Program-made: the position numbers and the translations under genes
Source: Desulfobacterales bacterium
Lineage (GTDB): Bacteria; Desulfobacterota; DSM-4660; Desulfatiglandales; B25-G16
Reading direction: 5' to 3'
DNA length: 7,875 nucleotides
NCBI GenBank assembly: GCA_013375385.1
Contig: JABXJY010000124.1
Coordinates: 1 to 7,875, forward strand
Shown here: in pieces, positions 1 through 6,414 of the stretch
Position numbering within the stretch: the first letter of the stretch is position 1
How the letters are laid out: the number at the start of each line of letters is the position of its first letter
The notes under the pieces: generated by a model
What the model was told of the DNA's origin: nothing
The model's database searches: none
The model's input: only the letters and a program-made list of their open reading frames with translations

Positions 1-75
1 TTCTTCCAGATTCTTTGTTGCTCCCGGGTAAAGGGTACCGGAACGGAGTCGGAGGATGTAGAACCATGATGGCAT
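1..75 (-). CDS. GIY-YIG domain endonuclease-like protein, N-terminal part (cut by window edge)
   Basis: An open frame on the minus strand starts at ATG (75-73) and runs to base 1 without a stop, giving 25 residues. The peptide begins MPSWFYILRLRSGTLYPG and continues ATKNLEE. This matches the start of small, stand-alone GIY-YIG proteins of the YhbQ/UPF0213 type: the first motif is F-Y-I-L, the second is L-Y-x-G nine residues on, then a threonine and an N-L-E segment leading to the first helix. Family members are usually 80-100 residues and belong to a nuclease superfamily, but many have no known substrate. The YIG motif is changed to Y-P-G here. The upstream ribosome site is weak (GGA a few bases before ATG). 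The catalytic Arg and Glu would lie outside the window, so activity cannot be judged. The reading frame on the other strand has no family resemblance. Confidence 0.75.
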   Translation of the reverse strand, partial: MPSWFYILRLRSGTLYPGATKNLEE

Positions 76-109
76 TTTCCAATACTATCACAGTGTAAAT
101 GATGTTTAA

Positions 110-138
110 GGGCCCTTCGACAGGCTCACGGCCATTCG
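110..138. repeat. REP-like short palindromic element
   Basis: The stretch contains GGGCCCTTCGACAGGCTCA followed by CGGCC and ATTCG. Its core CCTTCGACAGGCTCA is a sequence I recognise from memory as a very common dispersed repeat in anaerobe and deltaproteobacterial genomes, usually extended by GGGCGAACGG. The copy here has a diverged right end. GGCC near the left pairs with GGCC near the right, so the transcript could fold. It sits 35 bases upstream of the GIY-YIG start. Only one copy lies in the window, so its repetitive nature is recalled rather than shown. Confidence 0.5.
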
Positions 139-140
139 AT

Positions 141-164
141 GCTTGATAAGTTATCTTATCAGGC
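141..164. other. Small hairpin (10-bp stem, TTAT loop)
   Basis: GCTTGATAAG and CTTATCAGGC flank a TTAT loop and pair over ten positions, one of them a G-T wobble. It lies between the REP-like element and the tRNA terminator and has no T-run on either side. It may be part of the same repetitive element or a processed structure; no function can be assigned. Confidence 0.4.
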
Positions 165-181
165 CGTTAGGCCATGAGTAA

Positions 182-216
182 GAAAAGGGTGTCATCGCAT
201 GATGGTCACCCTTTTC
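182..216 (-). terminator. Rho-independent terminator of the tRNA-Asn gene
   Basis: GAAAAGGGTG (182-191) and CACCCTTTTC (207-216) are perfect ten-base inverted arms. An inner CATC/GATG stem with a GCAT loop extends the helix. Read on the minus strand the hairpin begins nine bases beyond the tRNA CCA end, and the right side of the stem supplies the CCCTTTTCTT tail. Position and form fit an intrinsic terminator for the tRNA transcript. Confidence 0.8.
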
Positions 217-224
217 GCATCGAA

Positions 225-300
225 TGGCTCCCCGGGACGGACTCGAACCGCCGACCAAGTGGTTAACAGCCACCCGCTCTACCAGCTGAGCTACCGGGGA
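225..300 (-). tRNA. tRNA-Asn (anticodon GTT)
   Basis: The minus strand reads as a complete cloverleaf. The acceptor arm TCCCCGG pairs perfectly with CCGGGGA. The D stem is GCTC/GAGC with the A-G-C-T-G-G-T-A-G-A loop. The anticodon stem is GGTGG/CCACT around the loop CTGTTAA, giving anticodon GTT. The T arm is GGCGG-TTCGAGT-CCGTC. The discriminator base is G, as usual for tRNA-Asn, and the CCA end is encoded (225-227), so the gene is 73 nt plus CCA. It is transcribed away from selB, has its own promoter-like sequence upstream, and a strong hairpin terminator follows. It is not the selenocysteine tRNA, despite its position beside selB. Confidence 0.97.
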
Positions 301-312
301 AAATATAATAAA

Positions 313-341
313 ACTCTATCAGAATTTTCTTTTCACGTCAA
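313..341 (-). promoter_or_regulatory. Probable sigma70-type promoter of tRNA-Asn
   Basis: On the minus strand TTGACG (341-336) and TAGAGT (318-313) are separated by 17 bases. A start point about seven bases further would fall near 306, just before the mature tRNA 5' end at 300. The surrounding region is A/T-rich. The -10 box is imperfect, hence moderate confidence. Confidence 0.5.
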
Positions 342-381
342 TCAAATTGTCCGCGCAGGTAGCGTATCAGAAAACAGTTTC

Positions 382-410
382 TTGACAAGGGAGGCAGTTA
401 CCTCTAATTT
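382..410 (+). promoter_or_regulatory. Sigma70-type promoter of selB
   Basis: A perfect TTGACA (382-387) is followed after 17 bases by TAATTT (405-410). The predicted start near 417 would leave a leader of about 30 nt before the selB GTG. It is divergent from the tRNA promoter. Confidence 0.65.
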
Positions 411-446
411 AGCATCCAAGCAAGGGTAACAAAAATAGAGGAAACA

Positions 447-2354
447 GTGAAGCAGATTATTCTCGGCACAGCAGGCCACATAGACCATGGCAAGACCGCT
501 CTTATCAAGGCCCTGACAGGCATAGACACGGACAGGCTCAAAGAAGAAAAACTCAGGGGGATAACAATTGAACTGGGTTTCGCCCATCTGAAGCTACCGA
601 GCGGGCTCACCATTGGAATTGTAGATGTACCCGGTCATGAAAGGTTCGTGAAGAACATGGTGTCCGGTGCAACGGGGATTGATCTGGTGGCCCTCATTAT
701 TGCCGCCGATGAAGGTGTCATGCCTCAGACAAGGGAGCACCTTGAAATCTGCTCCCTCCTTAATATCAAGCACGGCCTGGTCATATTGACCAAAATAGAT
801 CTGGTGGACAAAGAATGGCTCGGCCTCGTCAGGGATGATGTTTCCTCATTCCTTACCGGCACCTTCCTGCAGGACGCACCCATGGTGGAGGTCTCCTCAG
901 AAACCGGGGAAGGCATTGAAGAACTGGTAGTGACCCTGGATGAGCTCACCAAAAAGGTCTCTGAAAGGGATCCCGGGAATTTCTTCAGGCTCCCAATAGA
1001 CAGGGCATTTACCATGAGAGGTTTTGGTACGGTTGTCACGGGAACAACAGTTTCGGGGCATATTGATGTTAGCAGTGAGGTGACCATTTATCCAAAGGGA
1101 ATAAGGAGTAAGGTAAGGGGAATACAGGTACACCATCAGAGTATGCCATCAGTTAAGGCAGGGGTAAGAACCGCGATCAACCTTCAGGGATTAGAAAAGG
1201 AGGCCATTGTCAGGGGAGATGTAGTTGCTGAAAAAGACTCCCTTAAACCCACGTACCTGGTGGATTGTGTTCTGGAATATCTGGATGGTGCCCCTAAGAA
1301 GCTACAAAACAGGACCAAAGTCAAATTTCACTGCGGTACCTCTGAGATAATTGCCACGGTTATCCTCCTGGACAGAGACAGTCTTTCTCCTGGTGATCGT
1401 TGCCTTGCACAATTTCGCCTGGAGAGGCCTACGGTCGTGCTTTCGAAAGATCGATTTGTCATCAGGAGTTATTCGCCAATAAGGACCATTGGGGGGGGCT
1501 ATATCCTGAACCCCCTTCCATCGAGGAAAAAGAGGTTTTCAAGGAATGCATTAGAAGAGCTTACTGTCTTAGACAAGGGATCGGACCAGGCCATTGTTGA
1601 GCAACATATCAAAGGTAGTCGCCTTCAGAGCCTCAGCAAAACAGAACTCTCCTTTCTCACCAATCTCGGTAAGAAGGATGTTGGTGAGATAACTGACAGG
1701 TTACTTTCAAATCACGTCATTTTTGAATCTGACATGGAGAATAAGATATTTATACATGCTGAATTCTATAACAAGGCTAAAGAAGAGATAGTGGCCATCC
1801 TTGGTGATTATCACAGACGGTTCCCCTTAAAAAAGGGGCTCATCAAGGAGGAATTGAGATCCAGGATGGCCGGTAATATAAAGGAAAAACTCTTCAACCA
1901 GCTAATCAATGACCTGATACAGGAGACTCTCATTGTCAGGGATCAGGATACCATCAGGGCCAAAGATCATCGGATTAAGCTCCATAAGGAGCAGGAAGAG
2001 CTGCGCAGTCAGATCGAGCAGATCTACCTCAAAGAGGGCCTCGAGCCCCCATACTTTAAAGATCTGGGTCAAAATATAAAAGAAGGGGGAGGAATGGATC
2101 TGCTGGAAATCATGGTCAAGGATGGAACACTTATCAAGGTAAAGGAAGATCTTTTTTTCCATAAAAAGGTGATAGAAGAGCTCAACAGGAGGCTCGTTGA
2201 TTTTATTAAAGAGAGAGGTGAAATAACCACACCCGAGTTAAAGAAACTTACCGGTGTTTCAAGAAAATATACCATTCCTCTCATAGAATACTTTGATAAA
2301 ATCCAGCTGACGGTCAGGATAGGAGACAAAAGGATCCTCAGGAAGAGACAGTAG
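447..2354 (+). CDS. selB: Selenocysteine-specific translation elongation factor SelB
   Basis: SelB carries Sec-tRNA(Sec) to ribosomes stalled at an in-frame UGA by binding GTP, the charged tRNA and the SECIS hairpin of the mRNA. The 635-residue product has the normal family length. The N-terminal GTPase domain shows G1 GHIDHGKT (10-17), the RGITIELGF switch region (37-45), G3 DVPGHE (60-65) and G4 TKID (115-118). Two EF-Tu-like beta-barrel domains follow to about residue 350, including the conserved R-T-I-GGG turn. The rest matches the winged-helix repeats that bind the SECIS, ending with the typical SRKYTIPLIEYFDK segment of the last one. Translation starts at GTG with AGAGGA about four bases upstream; the frame then reads MKQIILGTAGH, where SelB proteins normally begin. 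No selA, selC or selD is in the window. The eight-G tract at 1491-1498 encodes the conserved glycines and does not disturb the frame. Confidence 0.96.
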   Translation: MKQIILGTAGHIDHGKTALIKALTGIDTDRLKEEKLRGITIELGFAHLKLPSGLTIGIVDVPGHERFVKNMVSGATGIDLVALIIAADEGVMPQTREHLEICSLLNIKHGLVILTKIDLVDKEWLGLVRDDVSSFLTGTFLQDAPMVEVSSETGEGIEELVVTLDELTKKVSERDPGNFFRLPIDRAFTMRGFGTVVTGTTVSGHIDVSSEVTIYPKGIRSKVRGIQVHHQSMPSVKAGVRTAINLQGLEKEAIVRGDVVAEKDSLKPTYLVDCVLEYLDGAPKKLQNRTKVKFHCGTSEIIATVILLDRDSLSPGDRCLAQFRLERPTVVLSKDRFVIRSYSPIRTIGGGYILNPLPSRKKRFSRNALEELTVLDKGSDQAIVEQHIKGSRLQSLSKTELSFLTNLGKKDVGEITDRLLSNHVIFESDMENKIFIHAEFYNKAKEEIVAILGDYHRRFPLKKGLIKEELRSRMAGNIKEKLFNQLINDLIQETLIVRDQDTIRAKDHRIKLHKEQEELRSQIEQIYLKEGLEPPYFKDLGQNIKEGGGMDLLEIMVKDGTLIKVKEDLFFHKKVIEELNRRLVDFIKERGEITTPELKKLTGVSRKYTIPLIEYFDKIQLTVRIGDKRILRKRQ

Positions 2355-2361
2355 GATAAGG

Positions 2362-2376
2362 CTCCGGTCCCCGGAG
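2362..2376 (+). other. GC-rich hairpin after selB
   Basis: CTCCGG, loop TCC, CCGGAG forms a six-base-pair stem in the 62-bp gap between selB and the membrane-protein gene. No T-run follows, so it is not a convincing terminator. It may stabilise the selB 3' end or do nothing. I saw no promoter in this gap, so read-through from selB into the next gene is possible. Confidence 0.35.
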
Positions 2377-2416
2377 GGATCAGGAGTTTGATTGAAAAAT
2401 GGGAGGATAAGGCACC

Positions 2417-3430
2417 ATGGATTTCGACTCCTTTGTGGAGGGCCCGTTATTGTGGGTTGTCTTTTTCATAGTTCTTATTGGAGTTATTGCCAGGGTCGTC
2501 TTCTTTTTATATGCAATCATAAAAAGTGGTACGGATAGAGATTTCAGATGGGGGTACAGCTTAGCTACCTTTGGGCGCTCCTTTGTGCCTTTTCATAATG
2601 CAGTTACCAAAAGACCCCTTTACGCAATCCTGCGCTATATATTCCACGCATGCCTGATTATAGTTCCCGTCTGGTTAGCCGGACATGTCGCCTTGTGGGA
2701 AGAATCCAGGTTTGGGTGGGCCTGGACAGCTCTGCCGGATGCATGGGCAGATTGGATGACACTTCTTTTGTTGGCCCTTGCCGCCTATTTTTTTTTCAGG
2801 CGTATCATGGTAAAAGACATCCGCCTTGCCTCTTCCACATCTGACTTTCTTTTAATCGGTATAACCGCCTTACCATTTATGACCGGATACTTTCTGACCC
2901 ACGGGAGTCTGGACTCTCTACCTTTCTTAGGAGATAACATGTGGACCATTCACGTGCTCAGCGGTGAGGCAATGCTCCTTGTCGTGGTTTCTCTCTTTTG
3001 CAGAACCCGGCTTAGTCTGGCAAAATGCACAGGTTGTGCCGCATGTGAATTGAGTTGTCCAACAGGAACACTTGAGTCCAACGATGAAGGAAAACTGCGA
3101 ATCTTTACCTACTCCCACTATCAGTGCATCTGTTGTGGGGAGTGTGTAAATACCTGCCCAGAGGAAGCTGCAGAGCTACGGCATGAAATAGGTCTTGGAG
3201 GATTTTTCCAAATAGTCCCCAAACTGGAGATACGATCAGTGCAACTGAAGGCATGCGACAAATGTGGTGCTCCGTTTGCGCCTGAACCTCAGTTAGATAA
3301 GATAGGCCAAACGCTTACCGGTGATTATCTTCGTTTCTGTCCCAGGTGCAAGAAGCTGGATTTTGCGCAGACCTTCTATCAACTTTCTCCCTGGACCAAA
3401 AAATTAAAGACAGCCAATAACCACCCGTAA
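2417..3430 (+). CDS. Membrane protein with NarI/DsrM-like helices, two [4Fe-4S] clusters and a Cys4 knuckle
   Basis: This 337-residue protein probably passes electrons between the membrane quinone pool and a soluble carrier. Hydrophobic segments lie near residues 11-35, 68-93, 113-128, 143-161 and 179-195, giving about five helices as in the NarI/DsrM/TmcC family. Histidines at 77, 90, 162 and 179 are candidate heme b ligands. A ferredoxin domain follows, with cysteines 204, 207, 210, 214 and 237, 240, 243, 247, both sets C-x2-C-x2-C-x3-C-P. The tail carries C280-x2-C283 and C308-x2-C311, a rubredoxin- or zinc-like knuckle seen in some ferredoxin-domain proteins. The ATG at 2417 is preceded by AAGG close by and GGGAGG further away; upstream ATGs run into stops. 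It stands alone between selB and the AOR unit. A role as membrane partner of the AOR/ferredoxin is possible, but a separate promoter lies between them. The exact function is not recognised. Confidence 0.8.
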   Translation: MDFDSFVEGPLLWVVFFIVLIGVIARVVFFLYAIIKSGTDRDFRWGYSLATFGRSFVPFHNAVTKRPLYAILRYIFHACLIIVPVWLAGHVALWEESRFGWAWTALPDAWADWMTLLLLALAAYFFFRRIMVKDIRLASSTSDFLLIGITALPFMTGYFLTHGSLDSLPFLGDNMWTIHVLSGEAMLLVVVSLFCRTRLSLAKCTGCAACELSCPTGTLESNDEGKLRIFTYSHYQCICCGECVNTCPEEAAELRHEIGLGGFFQIVPKLEIRSVQLKACDKCGAPFAPEPQLDKIGQTLTGDYLRFCPRCKKLDFAQTFYQLSPWTKKLKTANNHP

Positions 3431-3446
3431 ACGGGCTCTAGTGATC

Positions 3447-3463
3447 CCCCCGCTTTGCGGGGG
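3447..3463 (+). terminator. Hairpin, possible terminator of the membrane-protein gene
   Basis: CCCCCGC, loop TTT, GCGGGGG forms a perfect seven-base-pair GC stem 17 bases after the stop codon. The following sequence is GAGAAAGC with no T-run, so classical intrinsic termination is uncertain. Its place just before a new promoter fits a transcript boundary. Confidence 0.45.
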
Positions 3464-3492
3464 AGAAAGCGGCCGAGAGATACTTGTCCGCC

Positions 3493-3520
3493 TTGACAAA
3501 AGGGAGATATGTGCTATGAT
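3493..3520 (+). promoter_or_regulatory. Strong sigma70-type promoter of the zinc-ribbon/AOR/ferredoxin unit
   Basis: A perfect TTGACA (3493-3498) and TATGAT (3515-3520) are spaced by 16 bases. The expected start, near 3527, coincides with the first base of the outer helix of the structured leader, which supports both calls. Confidence 0.75.
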
Positions 3521-3526
3521 GCGTTC

Positions 3527-3653
3527 GCTCTCAAGTTCATGATAATGAACCGGGTAACGAGAGCACCTGAGTCAAAGGCACGCGAGGCGATGCATCAACA
3601 GCCCGCCCGTGTTACCTTTACCATCTCTGCCTAGAGAGAGAAAGGAGGATCTT
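3527..3653 (+). promoter_or_regulatory. Structured 5' leader, candidate Moco/Tuco riboswitch
   Basis: Between the promoter and the first start codon lies an untranslated leader of about 127 nt with dense pairing. GCTCTC (3527-3532) pairs with GAGAGC (3559-3564). Inside it GTTCAT and ATGAAC (3535-3550) close a GATA loop. CACG (3579-3582) plus GGCG (3586-3589) pair with CGCC (3604-3607) plus CGTG (3608-3611). GGTAAC (3553-3558) is also complementary to GTTACC (3611-3616), an alternative or tertiary pairing. The blocks CCGGGTAACGAGAGC, CAAAGGCACG, GAGGCGATGC and CAACAGCCCGCCC look, from memory, like the Moco RNA motif known upstream of molybdenum- and tungsten-cofactor genes. Location before an AOR gene fits. 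No alignment could be run, so the class is a judgement; that this is a structured leader is better supported than the ligand. Confidence 0.6.
3615..3645 (+). promoter_or_regulatory. Shine-Dalgarno-masking hairpin (possible expression platform)
   Basis: CCTTT (3615-3619) can pair with AAAGG (3641-3645), the first part of the AAAGGAGGA ribosome site of the zinc-ribbon gene. An inner stem TCTCT/AGAGA (3624-3628 with 3633-3637, loop GCCT) supports it. The left arm overlaps GTTACC (3611-3616), which can instead pair with GGTAAC in the aptamer-like part. The two pairings compete at 3615-3616, as in a translational switch. Confidence 0.5.
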
Positions 3654-3938
3654 ATGGCAATAGACACAGAAAAGTTGTCAGGAGCCGAAACTCTGCGTAA
3701 AACCCGGACGTATGGGAAATTCCGGTGCCATAATCCAAGTTGCATGGGGAGGCTTACACCGGCCGCTGGGGAAAAACAGGTCAGGTGTCCGGTCTGCGGG
3801 ATGGAATTCCGCGTGCACTGGATTCGTCCCGATTTCCCTCGAATACGGGGGCCGGTATGGGATGTAAACCGGAGATTAGCTGAAGAAGCGGCAGCCAAGA
3901 AATTACCAAAGAAGGCAGCAAAAAAGGAAGGGAAGTAA
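3654..3938 (+). CDS. Small zinc-ribbon protein encoded ahead of the AOR gene
   Basis: The product is 94 residues from the ATG at 3654, chosen because AAAGGAGGA lies four bases upstream; an in-frame ATG at 3609 would sit inside the structured leader and has no ribosome site. Cysteines C25-x4-C30 and C45-x2-C48 form one zinc-ribbon (or rubredoxin-like) site, with a CPVCGMEF knuckle. The segment after it is rich in Trp, Pro and Arg (HWIRPDFPRIRGPVWDV), and the last 20 residues are an Ala/Lys-rich, charged tail. There is no signal peptide or membrane segment, so it should be cytoplasmic. Its stop is one base before the AOR start, implying translational coupling. I do not recognise a named family. 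Plausible roles, all inferred, are assembly or cofactor loading of the AOR, a regulator, or a small electron-transfer subunit. Confidence 0.85.
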   Translation: MAIDTEKLSGAETLRKTRTYGKFRCHNPSCMGRLTPAAGEKQVRCPVCGMEFRVHWIRPDFPRIRGPVWDVNRRLAEEAAAKKLPKKAAKKEGK

Positions 3939-3939
3939 G

Positions 3940-5880
3940 ATGGCATTGGATAGAAAAGTAGCATATATTGATCTCGCCACTGGTAACATTGAAACAAGGC
4001 CTATCCCCCTTGATGTACGGAAGAAATACTTGGGCGGTAGGGGCCTTGATGCGTATTTGCTCTATAACCACACAGAGAAAGGCATTGATCCACTGGGCCC
4101 GAAAAACACGCTCATGATCAGCGCTGGCATCCTGGGTGCAACACTGGCTTCAGCAAGCGCCAGAACCCATATTATGGCCAAGTCCCCGCTCACCGATTTG
4201 CTCGGCAGTGCTAACATGGGGGGATTCTTTGCCCCTGAGCTAGCCTGGGCCGGCTTTCATCACCTGGTCATAAAGGGTAAGGCGAAAGACCCTGTTTATC
4301 TCTGGATTCACAATGGTGAAATAGAGATACGGGATGCCAGCAACCTGTGGGGCAAAACTGTCACCGAAACACAGTGGGCCATTAGAGAAGAGCTTGATGA
4401 TGAGGACGTTAAGTGTGCCGTTTGTGGTCCGGCCGGTGAGAATCTGGTGCGATATGCCAATGTTATGACAGGGATAAAAAACTCTGCCGGCAGATCAGGA
4501 ATGGGTGCTGTCATGGGCTCAAAAAACCTCAAGGCAGTAGCCGCCAGAGGCACTATGGACATAAAGATAGCCCATCCCATGGATGCCTTGAATTATAATA
4601 GGAGGTTCATCGATCAAATCGTAAGTGCCAAGGTAAATCAAACCCAGGGAACGCTTGGGACCCCTTTTATCTGGGGGGCAACCAATTCCTGGGGCGGCGT
4701 AAGGTGCAGGAATTTCCAGTATAATCAGTGTGAGTACGCCGATGATATCGAACCCGAACGGCTTGATGAAATCGCCACGGAGACAATGGGGCCGTACCAT
4801 ATGACTGGCTGCTTTGGCTGCCAGGTTCACTGCCGTGCCCAGTATAAGATCCCCTCTGGTCCCTATGCAGGGAAATATGATGAGGGACCCGAATATACCT
4901 CCGAGGGAGCCTTTGGGGGAGAGCCAGATTGCAAAAATGCAGTTACGGTCTTAACGAGCAATCACCTGGTAGATCAGTGGGGTGTGGATAATTTGGAAAT
5001 CGGCAGTATTATCTCCTGGGCGATGGAGCTTTTTGAGGAGGGAATCCTCACCAGTAAAGATACCGATGGCCTGGAATTAAGGTTTGGTAATGATGAAGCA
5101 CTCCTCGAGATGATTCGCCGCATTTGCTTTAGAGAAGGGTGGCTCGGTGATACCTTGGCCGAGGGAGGAATTCAAGCTTCAGAGAAGATAGGTAAGGATT
5201 CCTTTGAATATCTTATTCAGGTCAAAGGCATGAGTAACCTGCACTCCGACGAGAGGGCAACTCCGGCGCTGGCCCTCGGTATCGCTACAGGCTCCAGAGG
5301 TTCTGACCACCTGAGAAGCCGGCCTGCCATTGATCTCTACCATTTACCGGAGGAGGTTCTGAGGAAGGTGTATGGTAACCCCGTTCCTTACGATGGGCCA
5401 TTGAGCTCAGATCATACGTCATATGTGGGCAAGGCGTGGATGGTCTTCTGGCAAGAGTTGTGCTACATGGGGGTGGATTGCCTGGGCATATGTAAATATC
5501 ACACCACGTTCCTGGGGGCAACCCTTCCCAATTTTGAGGACTGGACCAAGGTGCTCTACTACAATACGGGGCTGGAAATGTCTCCCACGGATATCTGGGG
5601 TATAGCGGAGAGATGCTACAATATAGAGAGGCTGTTCAATCTCAGGGAAGGATTGACACGAGATGATCCAAGGAAAGGCGATACGCTCAATCACCGCTAT
5701 TTTGATGAACCGTGCCTACGCGGTGCGCCTGACGTCATCGGTGCCACGATAGATCGGAAAAAGTTTCATAAGATGATTGATGAATACTATGAGCACCATG
5801 GCTGGGACGAAAATGGCGTTCCTACACCAGAGACGCTGAAGAGGCTTGGCATAGATAAAGAGCCGTCCCACCTGCTCTAA
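3940..5880 (+). CDS. aor: Aldehyde:ferredoxin oxidoreductase family tungsto/molybdoenzyme, large subunit
   Basis: The family oxidises aldehydes to carboxylic acids, or runs the reverse reaction with low-potential ferredoxin; relatives such as BamB act on benzoyl-CoA. The 646-residue product has the usual length. It opens with the family start DLATGNIE and LGGRGLDAYLLY, followed by the GPKNTLMISAGILGAT and ARTHIMAKSPLTDLLGSANMGG pterin-binding region. The [4Fe-4S] ligands are C291, C294 and C298 (CFGCQVHC) with C518 in DCLGIC, which also supplies the D-x-x-G-x-C pterin motif (513-518). GPEYTSEGAFGG (316-327) and RGSDHLRSRP hold the likely active-site Glu and His457. No signal peptide is present, so it is cytoplasmic. 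GGAAGG lies shortly before the ATG and the upstream gene ends one base earlier. The 4Fe-4S protein downstream is probably its electron-transfer subunit. The substrate cannot be read from the sequence, nor can tungsten be told from molybdenum. Confidence 0.93.
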   Translation: MALDRKVAYIDLATGNIETRPIPLDVRKKYLGGRGLDAYLLYNHTEKGIDPLGPKNTLMISAGILGATLASASARTHIMAKSPLTDLLGSANMGGFFAPELAWAGFHHLVIKGKAKDPVYLWIHNGEIEIRDASNLWGKTVTETQWAIREELDDEDVKCAVCGPAGENLVRYANVMTGIKNSAGRSGMGAVMGSKNLKAVAARGTMDIKIAHPMDALNYNRRFIDQIVSAKVNQTQGTLGTPFIWGATNSWGGVRCRNFQYNQCEYADDIEPERLDEIATETMGPYHMTGCFGCQVHCRAQYKIPSGPYAGKYDEGPEYTSEGAFGGEPDCKNAVTVLTSNHLVDQWGVDNLEIGSIISWAMELFEEGILTSKDTDGLELRFGNDEALLEMIRRICFREGWLGDTLAEGGIQASEKIGKDSFEYLIQVKGMSNLHSDERATPALALGIATGSRGSDHLRSRPAIDLYHLPEEVLRKVYGNPVPYDGPLSSDHTSYVGKAWMVFWQELCYMGVDCLGICKYHTTFLGATLPNFEDWTKVLYYNTGLEMSPTDIWGIAERCYNIERLFNLREGLTRDDPRKGDTLNHRYFDEPCLRGAPDVIGATIDRKKFHKMIDEYYEHHGWDENGVPTPETLKRLGIDKEPSHLL

Positions 5881-5902
5881 CATAGCTGAAAGGAGTAAAT
5901 CA

Positions 5903-6409
5903 ATGGAACCAATGGGCAAGGTCCTGATGATAAATTACGAAAAGTGCACCGGCTGCCGGCTGTGCGAGCTCGTGTGTTCGGTTATGCATGAAGGTGTGTC
6001 TAACCCCTCCCGGAGTCGTATAAAGGTGGTTAAGTGGGAGTCGGAGGGCCTGTATGTTCCCATATCCTGTCAGCAGTGTCAGGATGCCCCGTGCGTGAAT
6101 GTCTGCCCGGTGAAGGCCCTGTCTCGTGATGAGACCCTGGATTTCGTGGAGGTTGACTACGATGTGTGCATCGGCTGCCGCGCCTGTGTGTCCGCCTGTC
6201 CCTTCGGCGCTATGAGTTTTGATGTCATAGCTAAAAAGGTAATCAAGTGCGATCTCTGCGATGGTGATCCCCAGTGTGTGCGGTTCTGTGAAATAGAGGC
6301 CGTGGAGTATGTTGACGCCGACCGCGTGAGCGTGTTCAAGAAGAGAGATGCGGCGCAAAGATTATCCGCCGCGCAAAAGGAGGCTGCGGCTCTACAGGCA
6401 CAGCTGTAG
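5903..6409 (+). CDS. Four-cluster [4Fe-4S] ferredoxin, probable AOR electron-transfer subunit
   Basis: This 168-residue protein has sixteen cysteines in four sets: 15/18/21/25, 56/59/64/68, 89/92/95/99 and 116/119/125/129. The arrangement is that of the polyferredoxin small subunits in the HycB/DmsB/AorA group. It would take electrons from the AOR large subunit and pass them to a soluble or membrane acceptor. There is no Tat or Sec signal, as expected for a partner of a cytoplasmic AOR. The C-terminal 25 residues are Ala/Gln/Lys-rich and probably helical. AAAGGAG lies seven bases before the ATG; a second in-frame ATG nine bases on is less well placed. The 22-bp gap from the AOR stop supports one operon. 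In the Aromatoleum type AOR, a FAD subunit completes the complex; none is encoded here. Confidence 0.9.
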   Translation: MEPMGKVLMINYEKCTGCRLCELVCSVMHEGVSNPSRSRIKVVKWESEGLYVPISCQQCQDAPCVNVCPVKALSRDETLDFVEVDYDVCIGCRACVSACPFGAMSFDVIAKKVIKCDLCDGDPQCVRFCEIEAVEYVDADRVSVFKKRDAAQRLSAAQKEAAALQAQL

Positions 6410-6414
6410 CATTG

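Noticed and set aside
225..300. tRNA-Asn as the attachment site of a mobile island
   Set aside because: No integrase and no repeat of the tRNA 3' end was found in the window.
199..429. 76-codon open frame on the plus strand
   Set aside because: It runs through the tRNA-Asn gene and the selB promoter region, so it is not coding.
1491..1498. Run of eight G in selB as a frameshift or slippage site
   Set aside because: The frame is intact across it and it encodes conserved glycines of SelB; no alternative product is evident.
5900..6358. 152-codon open frame on the minus strand
   Set aside because: Antisense to the four-cluster ferredoxin; a by-product of its codon use.
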